The notes: generated from the sequence alone by a model not told the origin. 43,201 nt of DNA from Parcubacteria group bacterium CG1_02_39_15 (GCA_001872265.1 MNWE01000046.1:1-43201); one strand, 5' to 3'; positions 7,476 through 15,031 are shown, numbered from the stretch's first letter. Numbers and translations are program-made.

Positions 7476-7817
7476 ATGGCGAGGAAGAAAGCTACAGCAG
7501 TCGAAGAGGAAATTAAGCCGAAACTTAGAATCAAGCTGCGGGCTTATGATCATAAAGTGATTGACAATAGTGCTCGACAAATTATTGAGACAGCTTTGCG
7601 CTATGGTGCAGAAATTTCAGGTCCCGTTCCTTTACCAACCGAAATTCAAAAATATACCGTGAACAGGTCTTCGTTTATTCATAAAGATGCCCGGGAACAG
7701 TTTGAGATGAGAGTCCATAAAAGATTGATAGACATTTTGAGTCCGAACCAAAAGGTAATAGATGCCCTGATAAACCTTACTTTGCCGGCTGGAGTTGATA
7801 TTGAGATTAAAATGTGA
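7476..7817 (+). CDS. rpsJ: 30S ribosomal protein S10 (uS10)
   Basis: A 113-residue S10. The core starts at LRIKLRAYDHKVID and includes GAEISGPVPLPTEI, VNRSSFIHKDAREQFEMRVHKRLIDI and the LPAGVDIEIKM end. It has a ~15-residue charged N-terminal extension compared with the usual 102 residues. S10 sits in the 30S head and, as NusE in other bacteria, joins antitermination complexes; that second role is inferred from family knowledge only. It lies 22 nt after tuf and ends with TGA, showing that TGA is a stop here. Confidence 0.96.
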   Translation: MARKKATAVEEEIKPKLRIKLRAYDHKVIDNSARQIIETALRYGAEISGPVPLPTEIQKYTVNRSSFIHKDAREQFEMRVHKRLIDILSPNQKVIDALINLTLPAGVDIEIKM

Positions 7818-7869
7818 ATAAGATTATATTTTGATAGCGCGAGCAAAGATCGGGCTGTGCCCGATTTTC

Positions 7870-7917
7870 TATTAATCCGTGTTCATCTGTATTCACATCT
7901 GTGTGAATCTGTGTAAA
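7870..7917. repeat. ATCTGTGT/ATCCGTGT repeat, copy 1
   Basis: AATCCGTGTTCATCTG, then CACATCTGTGTGAATCTGTG, ending three bases before the rplC ATG. Longer copies lie at 14214 and 26543. Confidence 0.75.
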
Positions 7918-7919
7918 AA

Positions 7920-8546
7920 ATGAAGTTTATTTTAGGCCAAAAATTAGGCATGTCACAGATTTTTGATGAAAAAGGAAACGCAGTTTCAGTTACTTTGATT
8001 GAGGCCGGGCCCTGTAAGGTTACTCAGATTAAGACTAAAGAAAAAGATGATTATCAGGCTGTCCAGATAGGATTTACTCCGAAAACAAAAAAAACCCTTC
8101 GGCAAGCTCAGGGTGGTGAGTCACGTCGAACCATAAAGAAAACTGAAAAAGGCAAAGAATTCAAATATTTAAGAGAGTTTCAGAATGGCGACCACAAAGT
8201 CGGGGACGAAATTAGCGCCTCGATTTTTCAGGAAGGAGACAAGGTAAAAATTTCCGGCACTTCCAAAGGAAAAGGATTTGCTGGAGCAGTAAAGCGATGG
8301 GGATTCAAGGGAAGATTGTCGGCCACTCACGGTACTAAGCACGAACTTCGCACTTTGGGTTCGGTGGGAACCTCCTTTCCCGAGAGGGTGATAAAGGGCA
8401 AAAAAATGTCAGGTCGCATGGGTTCAGAAAGGGTAACGATTAAAAATTTAAAAGTAGTAAAGGTTGATTCTGAAAATAATATTCTTGCCGTGGCAGGTGC
8501 CATTCCTGGCAGCAAAGGGACATTGCTTGAAATTTCTAATTCCTAA
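7920..8546 (+). CDS. rplC: 50S ribosomal protein L3 (uL3)
   Basis: A 208-residue L3: MKFILGQKLGMSQIFDEKGN start, VTLIEAGPCKVTQIKT, and the conserved GKGFAGAVKRWGFKG ... SATHGTKHELRTLGSVG ... GRMGSERVTIKNLKV blocks that reach toward the peptidyl transferase centre. After FTPKTKK an in-frame insert (TLRQAQGGESRRT, ~8091-8135) coincides with an imperfect palindrome, CTTCGGCAAGCTCAGGG...ACGTCGAACC, of a type seen between genes in this kind of genome. The insert lies in the variable N-terminal region, so function is probably kept. The ATG follows an A-run with no ribosome binding site. Confidence 0.96.
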   Translation: MKFILGQKLGMSQIFDEKGNAVSVTLIEAGPCKVTQIKTKEKDDYQAVQIGFTPKTKKTLRQAQGGESRRTIKKTEKGKEFKYLREFQNGDHKVGDEISASIFQEGDKVKISGTSKGKGFAGAVKRWGFKGRLSATHGTKHELRTLGSVGTSFPERVIKGKKMSGRMGSERVTIKNLKVVKVDSENNILAVAGAIPGSKGTLLEISNS

Positions 8547-8563
8547 TTTCTAATATCTAATTT

Positions 8564-9208
8564 ATGAAAGTTTCTGTATACAGCCAAAAAGGAGAAAAAA
8601 TAAGCGAGACTTTGTTGCCAAAGGAGATTTTTGATGTAAAACTCAGCCCGGATTTAGTTCACCAGGTAGTTACCGTTCAGGCAGCTAATCGTCGACAAAC
8701 TTTGGCTCATACTAAAGACAGGGGAGAGGTTTCGGGCGGAGGGCGAAAGCCCTGGCGTCAAAAGGGGACGGGCAGGGCCAGGCACGGTTCAATTCGTTCT
8801 CCTTTGTGGAAAGGAGGCGGCGTGACTTTTGGTCCAAGAAAGGAAAAAGTTTTTAAGAAAAAAATTAACAAAAAAATGAAACGAGAAGCTTTGTTTATGG
8901 TCTTATCTGCCAAAGTAAAAAGCAATTTATTAATAATTTTTGATGAAATTAATCTTGAGACGCCTAAAACCAAATCTTTAGCTGAAATAATCAAAAATTG
9001 GAAATTAAAAATTAAAGATCTTAAAGAAGGTTCTATCTTGATGGCTTTGCCAAAAGCCGAAAAAAATTTGATTGTGGCTGCTAGAAATATCCCAAAAATT
9101 AATACCGTTGAAGCAAGAAACCTAAACGTTCTAGACCTGCTTTCTTTCAAATATTTAATAATGCCGAAGGAAACAATAAAAACAATAAAAGAAACCTTCT
9201 TAAAATAG
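8564..9208 (+). CDS. rplD: 50S ribosomal protein L4 (uL4)
   Basis: A 214-residue L4 with the central loop signature NRRQTLAHTKDRGEVSGGGR, KPWRQKGTGRARHGSIRSP and WKGGGVTFGP, which lines the nascent-peptide exit tunnel. The C-terminal globular part ends VLDLLSFKYLIMPKETIKTI. In E. coli L4 also represses its own S10 operon; no S10-leader structure is evident upstream here, so that regulation is not supported. rplW begins one base after its stop. The leader is AT-rich without a Shine-Dalgarno. Confidence 0.96.
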   Translation: MKVSVYSQKGEKISETLLPKEIFDVKLSPDLVHQVVTVQAANRRQTLAHTKDRGEVSGGGRKPWRQKGTGRARHGSIRSPLWKGGGVTFGPRKEKVFKKKINKKMKREALFMVLSAKVKSNLLIIFDEINLETPKTKSLAEIIKNWKLKIKDLKEGSILMALPKAEKNLIVAARNIPKINTVEARNLNVLDLLSFKYLIMPKETIKTIKETFLK

Positions 9209-9209
9209 C

Positions 9210-9590
9210 ATGGCATTGTTTAATGTTTTCAAAAAAAAGGAGAAGGAGGAGGTTAAAGTTGAAAAACCTTTAGAAGCGCCGATCAAAAAAGCGAAAGAAA
9301 GAAAATTTTTCGAAACATATAAAGTTTTGAAAACGCCCCATGTTACGGAGAAAGCATCCGATTTAGTTGGAAAAAATCAATATGTCTTTAAGATTGGGCC
9401 CCAGGCAAATAAAATAGAGATTAAGAAGGCAGTCGAAAGCTTATACGGGGTAGATGTAATTTCTGTTAAAATTATCAAAGCTCGGCCCAAAAGAAGAAAA
9501 TTAGGAAAGGTAAAAGGATGGAGGGCGGGATATAAAAAAGCTATTGTTAAAATCAAAGGAGGACAGAAGATTGAGGTGCTACCTCGATAA
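9210..9590 (+). CDS. rplW: 50S ribosomal protein L23 (uL23)
   Basis: A 126-residue L23. The core TYKVLKTPHVTEKASDL, NQYVFKIGPQANKIEIKKAVESLYGVDV and GKVKGWRAGYKKAIVKI matches the family; the first ~35 residues are a Lys/Glu-rich extension not found in the usual ~100-residue protein. L23 forms part of the exit-tunnel rim and is the docking site for trigger factor and SRP. Spacing to rplD is a single base, so the genes are probably translationally linked. Confidence 0.96.
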   Translation: MALFNVFKKKEKEEVKVEKPLEAPIKKAKERKFFETYKVLKTPHVTEKASDLVGKNQYVFKIGPQANKIEIKKAVESLYGVDVISVKIIKARPKRRKLGKVKGWRAGYKKAIVKIKGGQKIEVLPR

Positions 9591-9607
9591 TCTCTAAACA
9601 AATTCCA

Positions 9608-10393
9608 ATGGCCAAAATCCAAAAATCAAAAAGCATATTAACAAAGAAAGAGCCTGAGAGAAGGTGGCTTTTGGCTTTGAAGAGCAAAGCTGGTAGAACA
9701 GCTTCGGGCAGAATTACCGTACGGCATCGTGGCGGAGGAGTGAAACGACTCTATCGAGTTGCTGATTTTGGACAAGACAAATTAGGAGTAGTAGGTAAAG
9801 TTATTGCCTTGGAATACGATCCTTACCGAACAGCCTATCTTGTTTTGGTTGAATACCAAGACGGAGATCGAAGATATATTTTAGCCCCCTATCAGCTAAA
9901 TGTTGGTGATGAAATAATCTGTAATGAAGCTGCCGAAATCAAAATTGGCAACAGGATGAAACTAAAAAACATTCCAGTTGGTACTCAGGTATATAATATT
10001 GAATTGGAGCCTGGTAAGGGAGGGAAAATGGCAAGGTCAGCCGGTTCTACGGCTAAAGTTTTAGCCCGCGAAGCAGGGCTGACACATTTGGCAATGCCTT
10101 CGGGCGAAATTCGAAAAGTACCTCAAGAGTGCTTTGCCTCAATTGGTCAGGTGTCTCGGCCAGAGCATAGATTTATTACTATAGGTAAGGCTGGCAGGGT
10201 TAGGTTGAAGGGAAGAAGGCCTCAGGTTCGTGGGACAGCAATGAATCCTTGCGACCATCCTCATGGCGGCGGAGAAGGAAAGACCCCCATCGGTTTGAAA
10301 TATCCAAAAACTCCTTGGGGAAAGCCAGCTTTAGGAGTAAAAACGAGAAAGAAGAAGTGGACAGATAAATATATTGTTAAAAGAAGAAATTAG
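9608..10393 (+). CDS. rplB: 50S ribosomal protein L2 (uL2)
   Basis: A 261-residue L2 with GRITVRHRGGGVKRLYR, LEYDPYRTA, YILAPYQLNVGD, the GKGGKMARSAGS block and the C-terminal GTAMNPCDHPHGGGEGKTPIG containing the conserved histidine near the peptidyl transferase centre. It is shorter than the usual ~275 residues because the N-terminal segment before the RITVRH motif is trimmed; no start upstream of 9608 is convincing. L2 is needed for subunit association and tRNA binding. A 114-bp repeat region follows. Confidence 0.96.
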   Translation: MAKIQKSKSILTKKEPERRWLLALKSKAGRTASGRITVRHRGGGVKRLYRVADFGQDKLGVVGKVIALEYDPYRTAYLVLVEYQDGDRRYILAPYQLNVGDEIICNEAAEIKIGNRMKLKNIPVGTQVYNIELEPGKGGKMARSAGSTAKVLAREAGLTHLAMPSGEIRKVPQECFASIGQVSRPEHRFITIGKAGRVRLKGRRPQVRGTAMNPCDHPHGGGEGKTPIGLKYPKTPWGKPALGVKTRKKKWTDKYIVKRRN

Positions 10394-10394
10394 T

Positions 10395-10500
10395 CAAAGG
10401 GTTAGGAAGCCAGTTTGGTTTAGAGGTTAGGAAATTAACTTTTACTAACTTCTTAGCCTGATTTCCATACCGGCATCTTAACCTTAACCTACCTTCTGCT
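10395..10500. repeat. GTTAGG/CCTAAC palindromic repeat, copy 2
   Basis: GGGTTAGGAAGCCAGTTTGG, TTTAGAGGTTAGGAAATTAA, then CTTCTTAGCCTGATTTCC and ACCGGCATCTTAACC. It corresponds in opposite orientation to the element at 3793-3900. Confidence 0.75.
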
Positions 10501-10507
10501 AAAAATA

Positions 10508-10831
10508 ATGCCAAGAAGTTTAAAAAAAGGTCCATATACGCCAGAAAAGCTTTTAAAAAAGATTAGAGGGAAGAAACCTGATGCCAGAGAAGTTATTAAA
10601 ACTTGGTGTCGGGGCTGCACCATTACTCCCGAAATGGTTGGTTTTACCTTCGGAGTCCACAACGGCAAAGAGTTCCTGTCCGTGAAGGTAACTGAAAATA
10701 TGGTGGGGCATAAACTTGGCGAATTCGCCCCTACTACTAGATTCTCTCGTCACGGAGGAAGAATGCAGCGAGAAATAGAGACTAAAGTTGCTGAAAAGGA
10801 AACTGAACAAATAAAAAAAGCCGCTGAATAA
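10508..10831 (+). CDS. rpsS: 30S ribosomal protein S19 (uS19)
   Basis: A 107-residue S19 with MPRSLKKGPYTPEKLLKKI, REVIKTWCRGCTITPEMVG, VHNGKEFLSVKVTENMVGHKLGEF and APTTRFSRHGG. S19 forms a heterodimer with S13 in the 30S head. The C-terminus carries ~15 extra charged residues over the usual 92. It sits between rplB and rplV as in the standard S10 operon. Confidence 0.96.
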   Translation: MPRSLKKGPYTPEKLLKKIRGKKPDAREVIKTWCRGCTITPEMVGFTFGVHNGKEFLSVKVTENMVGHKLGEFAPTTRFSRHGGRMQREIETKVAEKETEQIKKAAE

Positions 10832-10856
10832 ATCTCGTAAATCGTAAACCAATTTC

Positions 10857-11372
10857 ATGGCAGCGATGACCGCGAAATTAAAATATTTAAGAATAGCTCC
10901 AAGAAAAGTAAGGTTGGTTGTCAATTTGCTTCGAGGAAAGAAGGTTGAAGAAGCTCAAACAATTTTGAATTTTACAATCAAAAAGGCAAGCTTGCCCATA
11001 TTGAAGCTTTTAAATCAAGCAGTGGCCTCAGCTATTAATAATTTTCAATTGGATCCGGCAAATCTTTTTATTTCCAAGATTACGGTTGATGAGGGACCAA
11101 AATATAAAAGGTGGATTGCTCGAGCCAGAGGAAGCGCCAACGAGATTCAGAAAAAAACTTCACACATTACCATTGTCTTAGGCGAAATAAAAAAAGGAAA
11201 GGTTAAAAGGAAGAAAGTAAAGGCTGCTCCAGCAGAAGCAGTTGAGGAGAAAGAGAAGAAGACAGAAAGAACTCCTAAAATTCCTAAGCCAAGATTAAAA
11301 CCAGAAACCGAAGAAATTAAACCAAAGGTTGAGAAAAGCGTTCAGCGCATCTTTAGACGCAAAACGTTTTAA
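10857..11372 (+). CDS. rplV: 50S ribosomal protein L22 (uL22) with long Lys-rich tail
   Basis: A 171-residue L22. The core (first ~112 residues) has AKLKYLRIAPRKVRLVVNLL, GKKVEEAQTILNF and TVDEGPKYKRWIARARGSAN, whose beta-hairpin lines the exit tunnel, then TSHITIVLGE. The remaining ~55 residues are rich in Lys, Glu and Pro and probably disordered; family members usually stop near 110. Such basic tails recur in this window (rpsI, rpoA). ATG at 10866 is an alternative start only three codons in. rpsC begins 10 nt after the stop. Confidence 0.95.
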   Translation: MAAMTAKLKYLRIAPRKVRLVVNLLRGKKVEEAQTILNFTIKKASLPILKLLNQAVASAINNFQLDPANLFISKITVDEGPKYKRWIARARGSANEIQKKTSHITIVLGEIKKGKVKRKKVKAAPAEAVEEKEKKTERTPKIPKPRLKPETEEIKPKVEKSVQRIFRRKTF

Positions 11373-11381
11373 TTAGAAATC

Positions 11382-12050
11382 ATGAGCCATAAAGTTCACC
11401 CCGGAGCATTCAGAATAAAAGACAACAGCAGTTGGCTCTCTCGCTGGCTGAATAAAAAAAGATTCTCCCAAAACTTGGAGGAAGATTTTAAAATCAGAGA
11501 GTATCTGCAAAAAAGGATAGGAAAGTTAGGAGTGGAGAAGATTGAAATCGAAAGATTCGCTGGGAAAATTATGGTGATAATTTCTTCTGCTCGTCCAGGT
11601 TTAATTATTGGACGTGGAGGAGGGGGAGTGGAAGAATTGAAAAAAGAATTGGAAGTTTTTCTTACTAAAGAAAAACCCGTCAAAGCTTTAGCTCAGGCTT
11701 CTAAGAGAGAAATTAAAATAGACATTAAAGAAATAAAAGACCCGTGGAGTTCAGCTGCTTTAGCTGCTCAGTGGGCAGCTCAACAGATTGAAAGAAGGAT
11801 GCCTTACAGAAGAGTTTTAAAGCAATCCATCGAAAAAATTATGTCAGCCAAAGGAGCGGAGGGGTGTCGAGTAGAAATGGCGGGCAGGTTAAATGGAGTA
11901 GAAATTGCCCGAACTAACTGGTTGATGAAAGGACGACTTCCTCGCCAAAGCTTAAGAGCTGACATTGATTATGCCGAAGCTCGGGCTTACTGTACTTACG
12001 GAGTAATCGGAATAAAAGTTTGGATTTATAAAGGCGAACGCTTCGCTTAA
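11382..12050 (+). CDS. rpsC: 30S ribosomal protein S3 (uS3)
   Basis: A 222-residue S3: MSHKVHPGAFRI start, the KH domain with IISSARPGLIIGRGGGGVEELKKEL, then AAQWAAQQIERRMPYRRVLKQ, GAEGCRVEMAGRLNGVEIAR and the closing ADIDYAEARAYCTYGVIGIKVWI. S3 guards the mRNA entry tunnel and contributes to helicase activity. Length agrees with the family. The gene ends in CGCTTCGCTTAA, and a run of CGCTGAT repeats begins right after it. Confidence 0.97.
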   Translation: MSHKVHPGAFRIKDNSSWLSRWLNKKRFSQNLEEDFKIREYLQKRIGKLGVEKIEIERFAGKIMVIISSARPGLIIGRGGGGVEELKKELEVFLTKEKPVKALAQASKREIKIDIKEIKDPWSSAALAAQWAAQQIERRMPYRRVLKQSIEKIMSAKGAEGCRVEMAGRLNGVEIARTNWLMKGRLPRQSLRADIDYAEARAYCTYGVIGIKVWIYKGERFA

Positions 12051-12135
12051 TCGCTGATAAGTCGCTGATTTCTACGCTGATAAAACGCTGATTCAGCGTA
12101 AATTCGGCGTATAGTTCAGCGTTAGTTCAGCGGAC
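12051..12135 (+). repeat. CGCTGATAA direct-repeat cluster
   Basis: At least five degenerate copies of CGCTGAT(A/T)(A/T) between rpsC and rplP, with inverted relatives (ATTCAGCGT, GTTCAGCG) in the second half, so the cluster is also an imperfect palindrome. No ORF of note. Confidence 0.7.
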
Positions 12136-12139
12136 ACAC

Positions 12140-12550
12140 ATGGCTATATTAATGCCCAAAAAAGTTAAACATAGAAAGTGGAGAAAAGGGAGAAGCAAGG
12201 AAGTAGAAAGTAGAGGCACTCAGCTTGCCTTTGGTTCTTTCGGATTAAAGAGTTTAGGAACTCGTTGGGTAAGCGGTCGCCAACTGGAAGCCGCCAGAAG
12301 GGTGATTCTTAGATATTTGAAAAAAGGAGGAAAACTTTGGATAAGAGTTTTTCCTGATAAGCCTGTAACTAAAAAAGGGACCGAAGTGCCCATGGGCGGA
12401 GGAAAGGGAAGCGTAGACCATTATGCTTTTCCTTTAAAACCAGGTAGAATAATTTTTGAATTAGATGGATTAAAAGAAGAAATAGCTCGGGAAGCCTTCA
12501 AGATGGCAGCCACAAAGTTTCCAGTAAAGACAAAAATTATAAAAAGATGA
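12140..12550 (+). CDS. rplP: 50S ribosomal protein L16 (uL16)
   Basis: A 136-residue L16: MPKKVKHRKWRKGR, GTQLAFGSFGLKSLG, GRQLEAARRVILRYLKKGG, KLWIRVFPDKPVTKKGTEVP and MGGGKGSVDHYAFPLKPGRI. L16 lies at the A-site and is needed late in 50S assembly. ATG at 12140 gives MAIL before the canonical MPKK; ATG at 12152 would give the commoner N-terminus, so the first four residues are uncertain. Its TGA overlaps the rpmC start in an ATGA arrangement, implying translational coupling. Confidence 0.96.
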   Translation: MAILMPKKVKHRKWRKGRSKEVESRGTQLAFGSFGLKSLGTRWVSGRQLEAARRVILRYLKKGGKLWIRVFPDKPVTKKGTEVPMGGGKGSVDHYAFPLKPGRIIFELDGLKEEIAREAFKMAATKFPVKTKIIKR

Positions 12551-12732
12551 AGAAAATAGCAGAGCTTCGTCAAAAATCTAAATTGGAACTACAAAAATTA
12601 CTTCAAGACAATCGGGAAAGATTAAGGCAACTTAGGTTTGACTTAGCAGCCGGAAAAGTAAAAAATGTTAGAGAAATTCATCAAATTAAGAAAGATATTG
12701 CTCGAGCTTTAACTTTGCTAAAACAAAGCTAA
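12547..12732 (+). CDS. rpmC: 50S ribosomal protein L29 (uL29)
   Basis: A 61-residue all-helical protein with KLELQKLLQDNRERLRQLRF, DLAAGKVKNVREIHQIKKDI and ARALTLL, the L29 pattern. It packs beside L23 at the tunnel exit. Usual length is 60-70 residues. The start overlaps the rplP stop by 4 bp and rpsQ starts 7 nt after the stop. Confidence 0.94.
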   Translation: MKKIAELRQKSKLELQKLLQDNRERLRQLRFDLAAGKVKNVREIHQIKKDIARALTLLKQS

Positions 12733-12739
12733 TATCAAT

Positions 12740-12970
12740 ATGGCAAAGAAACAACTTACAGGTACAGTGATATCTGATAAAATGCAAAAAACTGTAGTAG
12801 TTTTGGTTGAAAGATTCAAACAGCATCCCAAATATAAAAGGCGATACCGTCTCCATAAAAAATATAAAGCCCACACTGACCAAGAATACAAGGTAGGCGA
12901 TCGAGTGGTCATCGAAGAGTGCCGTCCACTGAGCAAAGAAAAAAAATGGAAGGTTATTAAAAAAGCATGA
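12740..12970 (+). CDS. rpsQ: 30S ribosomal protein S17 (uS17)
   Basis: A 76-residue OB-fold protein: GTVISDKMQKTVVVLVERFK, HPKYKRRYRLHKKYKAHTDQ, GDRVVIEECRPLSKEKKWKV. These match S17, a primary 16S rRNA binder in the lower body of the 30S subunit. Length is slightly below the usual 80-85. Its TGA overlaps the rplN ATG by 4 bp. Confidence 0.95.
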   Translation: MAKKQLTGTVISDKMQKTVVVLVERFKQHPKYKRRYRLHKKYKAHTDQEYKVGDRVVIEECRPLSKEKKWKVIKKA

Positions 12971-13338
12971 TTCAACCACGCACAATGTTAAATGTTGCCG
13001 ATAATAGTGGAGCGAAAATCCTCCAATGTTTTCATGTTTTGGGCGGGTCAAAGAGGCGTTATGCTCAGCTTGGCGATGCTATTGTTGGGACAGTAAAAGA
13101 GGCTGAACCGCGCAGATTAGTTAAAAAACATGATGTAGTAAGAGCAGTTATAGTTAGACAAAAAAAAGGATATCGCAGGCCAGACGGTTCTTATATCAGG
13201 TTTGATGACAACGCTTGCGTGGTTTTGGAAGGAAAAACAAAAGAACCCAAAGGAGGAAGGATTACGGGTCCGGTGGCGAGAGAGGTAAGAGAAAAAGGTT
13301 TTGAAAAAATTGCCACTTTGGCTCCAGAACTACTATGA
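12967..13338 (+). CDS. rplN: 50S ribosomal protein L14 (uL14)
   Basis: A 123-residue L14: MIQPRTMLNVADNSGAKILQ, GDAIVGTVKEAEPR, KHDVVRAVIVRQKKGYRRPD, GSYIRFDDNACVVLEGKTKE, PKGGRITGPVAREVREKGF. It sits at the subunit interface and is the target of the silencing factor RsfS. Usual length is 122. It is joined to both neighbours by ATGA overlaps. Confidence 0.97.
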   Translation: MIQPRTMLNVADNSGAKILQCFHVLGGSKRRYAQLGDAIVGTVKEAEPRRLVKKHDVVRAVIVRQKKGYRRPDGSYIRFDDNACVVLEGKTKEPKGGRITGPVAREVREKGFEKIATLAPELL

Positions 13339-13640
13339 AAGTTAAGAAAGGCGATACAGTTTTAATAATTTCTGGTAAAGATAGAGGAAAGAAGGGCAAG
13401 ATTTTAGAAGCTTTTCCTGAAGAAAGCAAAGTTGTGGTGGAGGGAGCAAATCTAAGAAAAAAACACCAAAGACCCAAAAAATCCGGCGAAAAAGGACAGA
13501 TTATAGAGCTAGCAACCCCCATGTCCGTTTCTAACGTTAAGCTTATTTGTCCTAAATGCGGTAAAGCCGCCAAGACGGGACATAAGATTACCGAAAAAAA
13601 TAAATTTAGAATTTGTAAACAATGTGGCCAGGAAATCTGA
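13335..13640 (+). CDS. rplX: 50S ribosomal protein L24 (uL24)
   Basis: A 101-residue L24 with a KOW motif at the start (KKGDTVLIISGKDRGKKGKI), VVVEGANLRKKHQRPKK, and a C-terminal pair of cysteine knuckles (CPKCG and CKQCG), typical of the zinc-binding L24 form. L24 starts 50S assembly by binding the 5' end of 23S rRNA. The start overlaps the rplN stop in an ATGA context. Confidence 0.96.
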   Translation: MKVKKGDTVLIISGKDRGKKGKILEAFPEESKVVVEGANLRKKHQRPKKSGEKGQIIELATPMSVSNVKLICPKCGKAAKTGHKITEKNKFRICKQCGQEI

Positions 13641-13653
13641 ATCACAGTAATAT

Positions 13654-14211
13654 ATGCTTAGATTAAGTGAGAAATATAAAAAAGAAGTGATTCCGACGAT
13701 GAAAGAAAAATTTGGCTATAAAAATGAAATGGCGGTTCCTAAGGTTGAAAAAGTGATAGTGAATACTGGGTTTGGCGGGCAGGTGGCTGGAAAAACTTCC
13801 GAGGAACAAAAGAAAATCCAAGATTTTATTTTAGGAGAGCTGGCTTTAATTTGTGGCCAAAAACCAATTTTAACTAAGGCAAAAAAATCAATATCTAGTT
13901 TTAAAATTAGAGAAGGAATGCCGGTCGGAGCCCGGCTTACTTTAAGAGGGAAGAAGATGATAGACTTTTTAGAAAGATTAATTCATTTAGCCCTTCCTCG
14001 AACCCGTGATTTTCAGGGAATACCCCGAGACTCGGCGGATAAGGATGGCAATTTAACTATTGGTATTAAGGAACACATTGCTTTCCCTGAAATTTTACCA
14101 GAGAGAGCAAAGAATATTTTCGGTTTAGAAATAACAGTAGTCACCACAGCTAAAAACAAAGAGGAGGGACTAGAGTTGTTAAAATTACTGGGATTTCCAA
14201 TCAAGAGTTAA
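13654..14211 (+). CDS. rplE: 50S ribosomal protein L5 (uL5)
   Basis: A 185-residue L5: EKFGYKNEMAVPKVEKVIVN, the GQKPILTKAKKSISSFKIRE stretch, GARLTLRGKKMIDFLERLI, ALPRTRDFQGIPRDSADKDG, NLTIGIKEHIAFPEI. L5 carries 5S rRNA into the central protuberance and contacts P-site tRNA. Length is close to the usual 179. It ends with TAA before a ~100-bp CTGTGT-type repeat region. Confidence 0.97.
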   Translation: MLRLSEKYKKEVIPTMKEKFGYKNEMAVPKVEKVIVNTGFGGQVAGKTSEEQKKIQDFILGELALICGQKPILTKAKKSISSFKIREGMPVGARLTLRGKKMIDFLERLIHLALPRTRDFQGIPRDSADKDGNLTIGIKEHIAFPEILPERAKNIFGLEITVVTTAKNKEEGLELLKLLGFPIKS

Positions 14212-14213
14212 TA

Positions 14214-14314
14214 CGCACAGATTCACACCGATTTGAACATAGATTTACACAGATCCGTGTTAATCTGTGTAAGCGTGCGAAGCACGCGAAATTATCTGTG
14301 TTGATCCGTGTATT
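14214..14314. repeat. ATCTGTGT/ATCCGTGT repeat, copy 2
   Basis: ACGCACAGATTCACACCG and ATAGATTTACACAGATCC on the left mirror ATCCGTGTTAATCTGTGT and TATCTGTGTTGATCCGTG on the right. A GC-rich mini-palindrome, CGTGCGAAGCACG, sits in the middle (14273-14285). It ends directly at the rpsZ start. Confidence 0.8.
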
Positions 14315-14316
14315 AC

Positions 14317-14502
14317 ATGGCGACAAAAGCACAAATAGCAAAATCAAAAAGGAAACCAAAATTTAAAAGTCGAGTGGTGAGACGTTGTTTTCGCTGTGGT
14401 CGGAAGCGAGGATACATGCGTAAGTTCGGGTTGTGCAGGATTTGTTTTAGAGAAATGGCCAACAAAGGAGAAATACCCGGCGTAACAAAGAGTAGTTGGT
14501 AG
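14317..14502 (+). CDS. rpsZ: 30S ribosomal protein S14, zinc type (uS14)
   Basis: A 61-residue S14 of the short zinc-binding class: C24, C27, C40 and C43 form two CxxC knuckles, with RCGRKRGYMRKFGLCRICFR between and RE(M)ANKGEIPGVTKSSW at the end. S14 is a late-assembling 30S head protein. ATG at 14317 is chosen over a GTG at 14308, which would add MYY read from the repeat. Length 61 is exactly standard for this class. Confidence 0.96.
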   Translation: MATKAQIAKSKRKPKFKSRVVRRCFRCGRKRGYMRKFGLCRICFREMANKGEIPGVTKSSW

Positions 14503-14512
14503 AAAAAAATCT

Positions 14513-14899
14513 ATGGATCCCGTAACTGATATACTCAATAGAATAAGAAACTCTCAGGCTGTTAGCAAAGAAACAGTTGAGATTTCTTTTTCTAATTTAA
14601 GATATGAGATAGCGAAAATTTTAGAGAAACAGGGATTTATAGAAAAAGCGGAAAAGAAAGGAAGAAAAGCAAAAAAAATTATTGAAATAACTTTGAAATA
14701 TCTTAATAAGCAGCCGGCCATTTCCGGGTTAAAAAGAATATCTAAGCCAGGCAAAAGAATTTACAAAAGCTATCAAAAAATAGGCAAAGTAAGAGGAGGC
14801 TACGGCATAGCTATCATTTCCACATCGAAAGGGTTGATAACAGACAAAGAGGCCCGGCGCCAGAAACTGGGCGGCGAAGTCATATGCGAAATATGGTAA
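14513..14899 (+). CDS. rpsH: 30S ribosomal protein S8 (uS8)
   Basis: A 128-residue S8: MDPVTDILNRIRNSQAVSKE, EIAKILEKQGFIEKAEKKG, ISGLKRISKPGKRIYKSYQK, GKVRGGYGIAIISTSKGLIT and the RRQKLGGEVICEIW end. It is a central 16S rRNA binder; in E. coli it represses the spc operon. Length agrees with the usual 130. A 132-bp repeat-filled gap follows. Confidence 0.96.
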   Translation: MDPVTDILNRIRNSQAVSKETVEISFSNLRYEIAKILEKQGFIEKAEKKGRKAKKIIEITLKYLNKQPAISGLKRISKPGKRIYKSYQKIGKVRGGYGIAIISTSKGLITDKEARRQKLGGEVICEIW

Positions 14900-14901
14900 A
14901 A

Positions 14902-15030
14902 TTCCAAATCACAAATTCCAAATCACAAACAAATTCCAAATTCCAAATTCAAAATTCAAAACCTGTTTTGGTCATTGGAATTTTGGTTATTGGTGCTTGT
15001 TTGGAGTTTGGTGCTTGGGATTTGTAATTT
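14902..15030. repeat. AATTCC-type interspersed palindromic repeat, copy 4
   Basis: CAAATCACAAATTCCAAATC units, a short GTTTTGGTCATTGG centre, then TTGTTTGGAGTTTGGTGC. It ends at the rplF start codon. Confidence 0.85.
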
Positions 15031-15031
15031 T

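Noticed and set aside
7476..7817. UGA recoded as glycine (Gracilibacteria/Absconditabacteria code)
   Set aside because: rpsJ, rplP, rpmC-linked genes, rpmJ and others end at TGA in the expected place, so TGA is a true stop here.
12051..12135. CGCTGAT repeats as a CRISPR-like array
   Set aside because: Units are 7-10 bp, degenerate, with no unique spacers of regular size.
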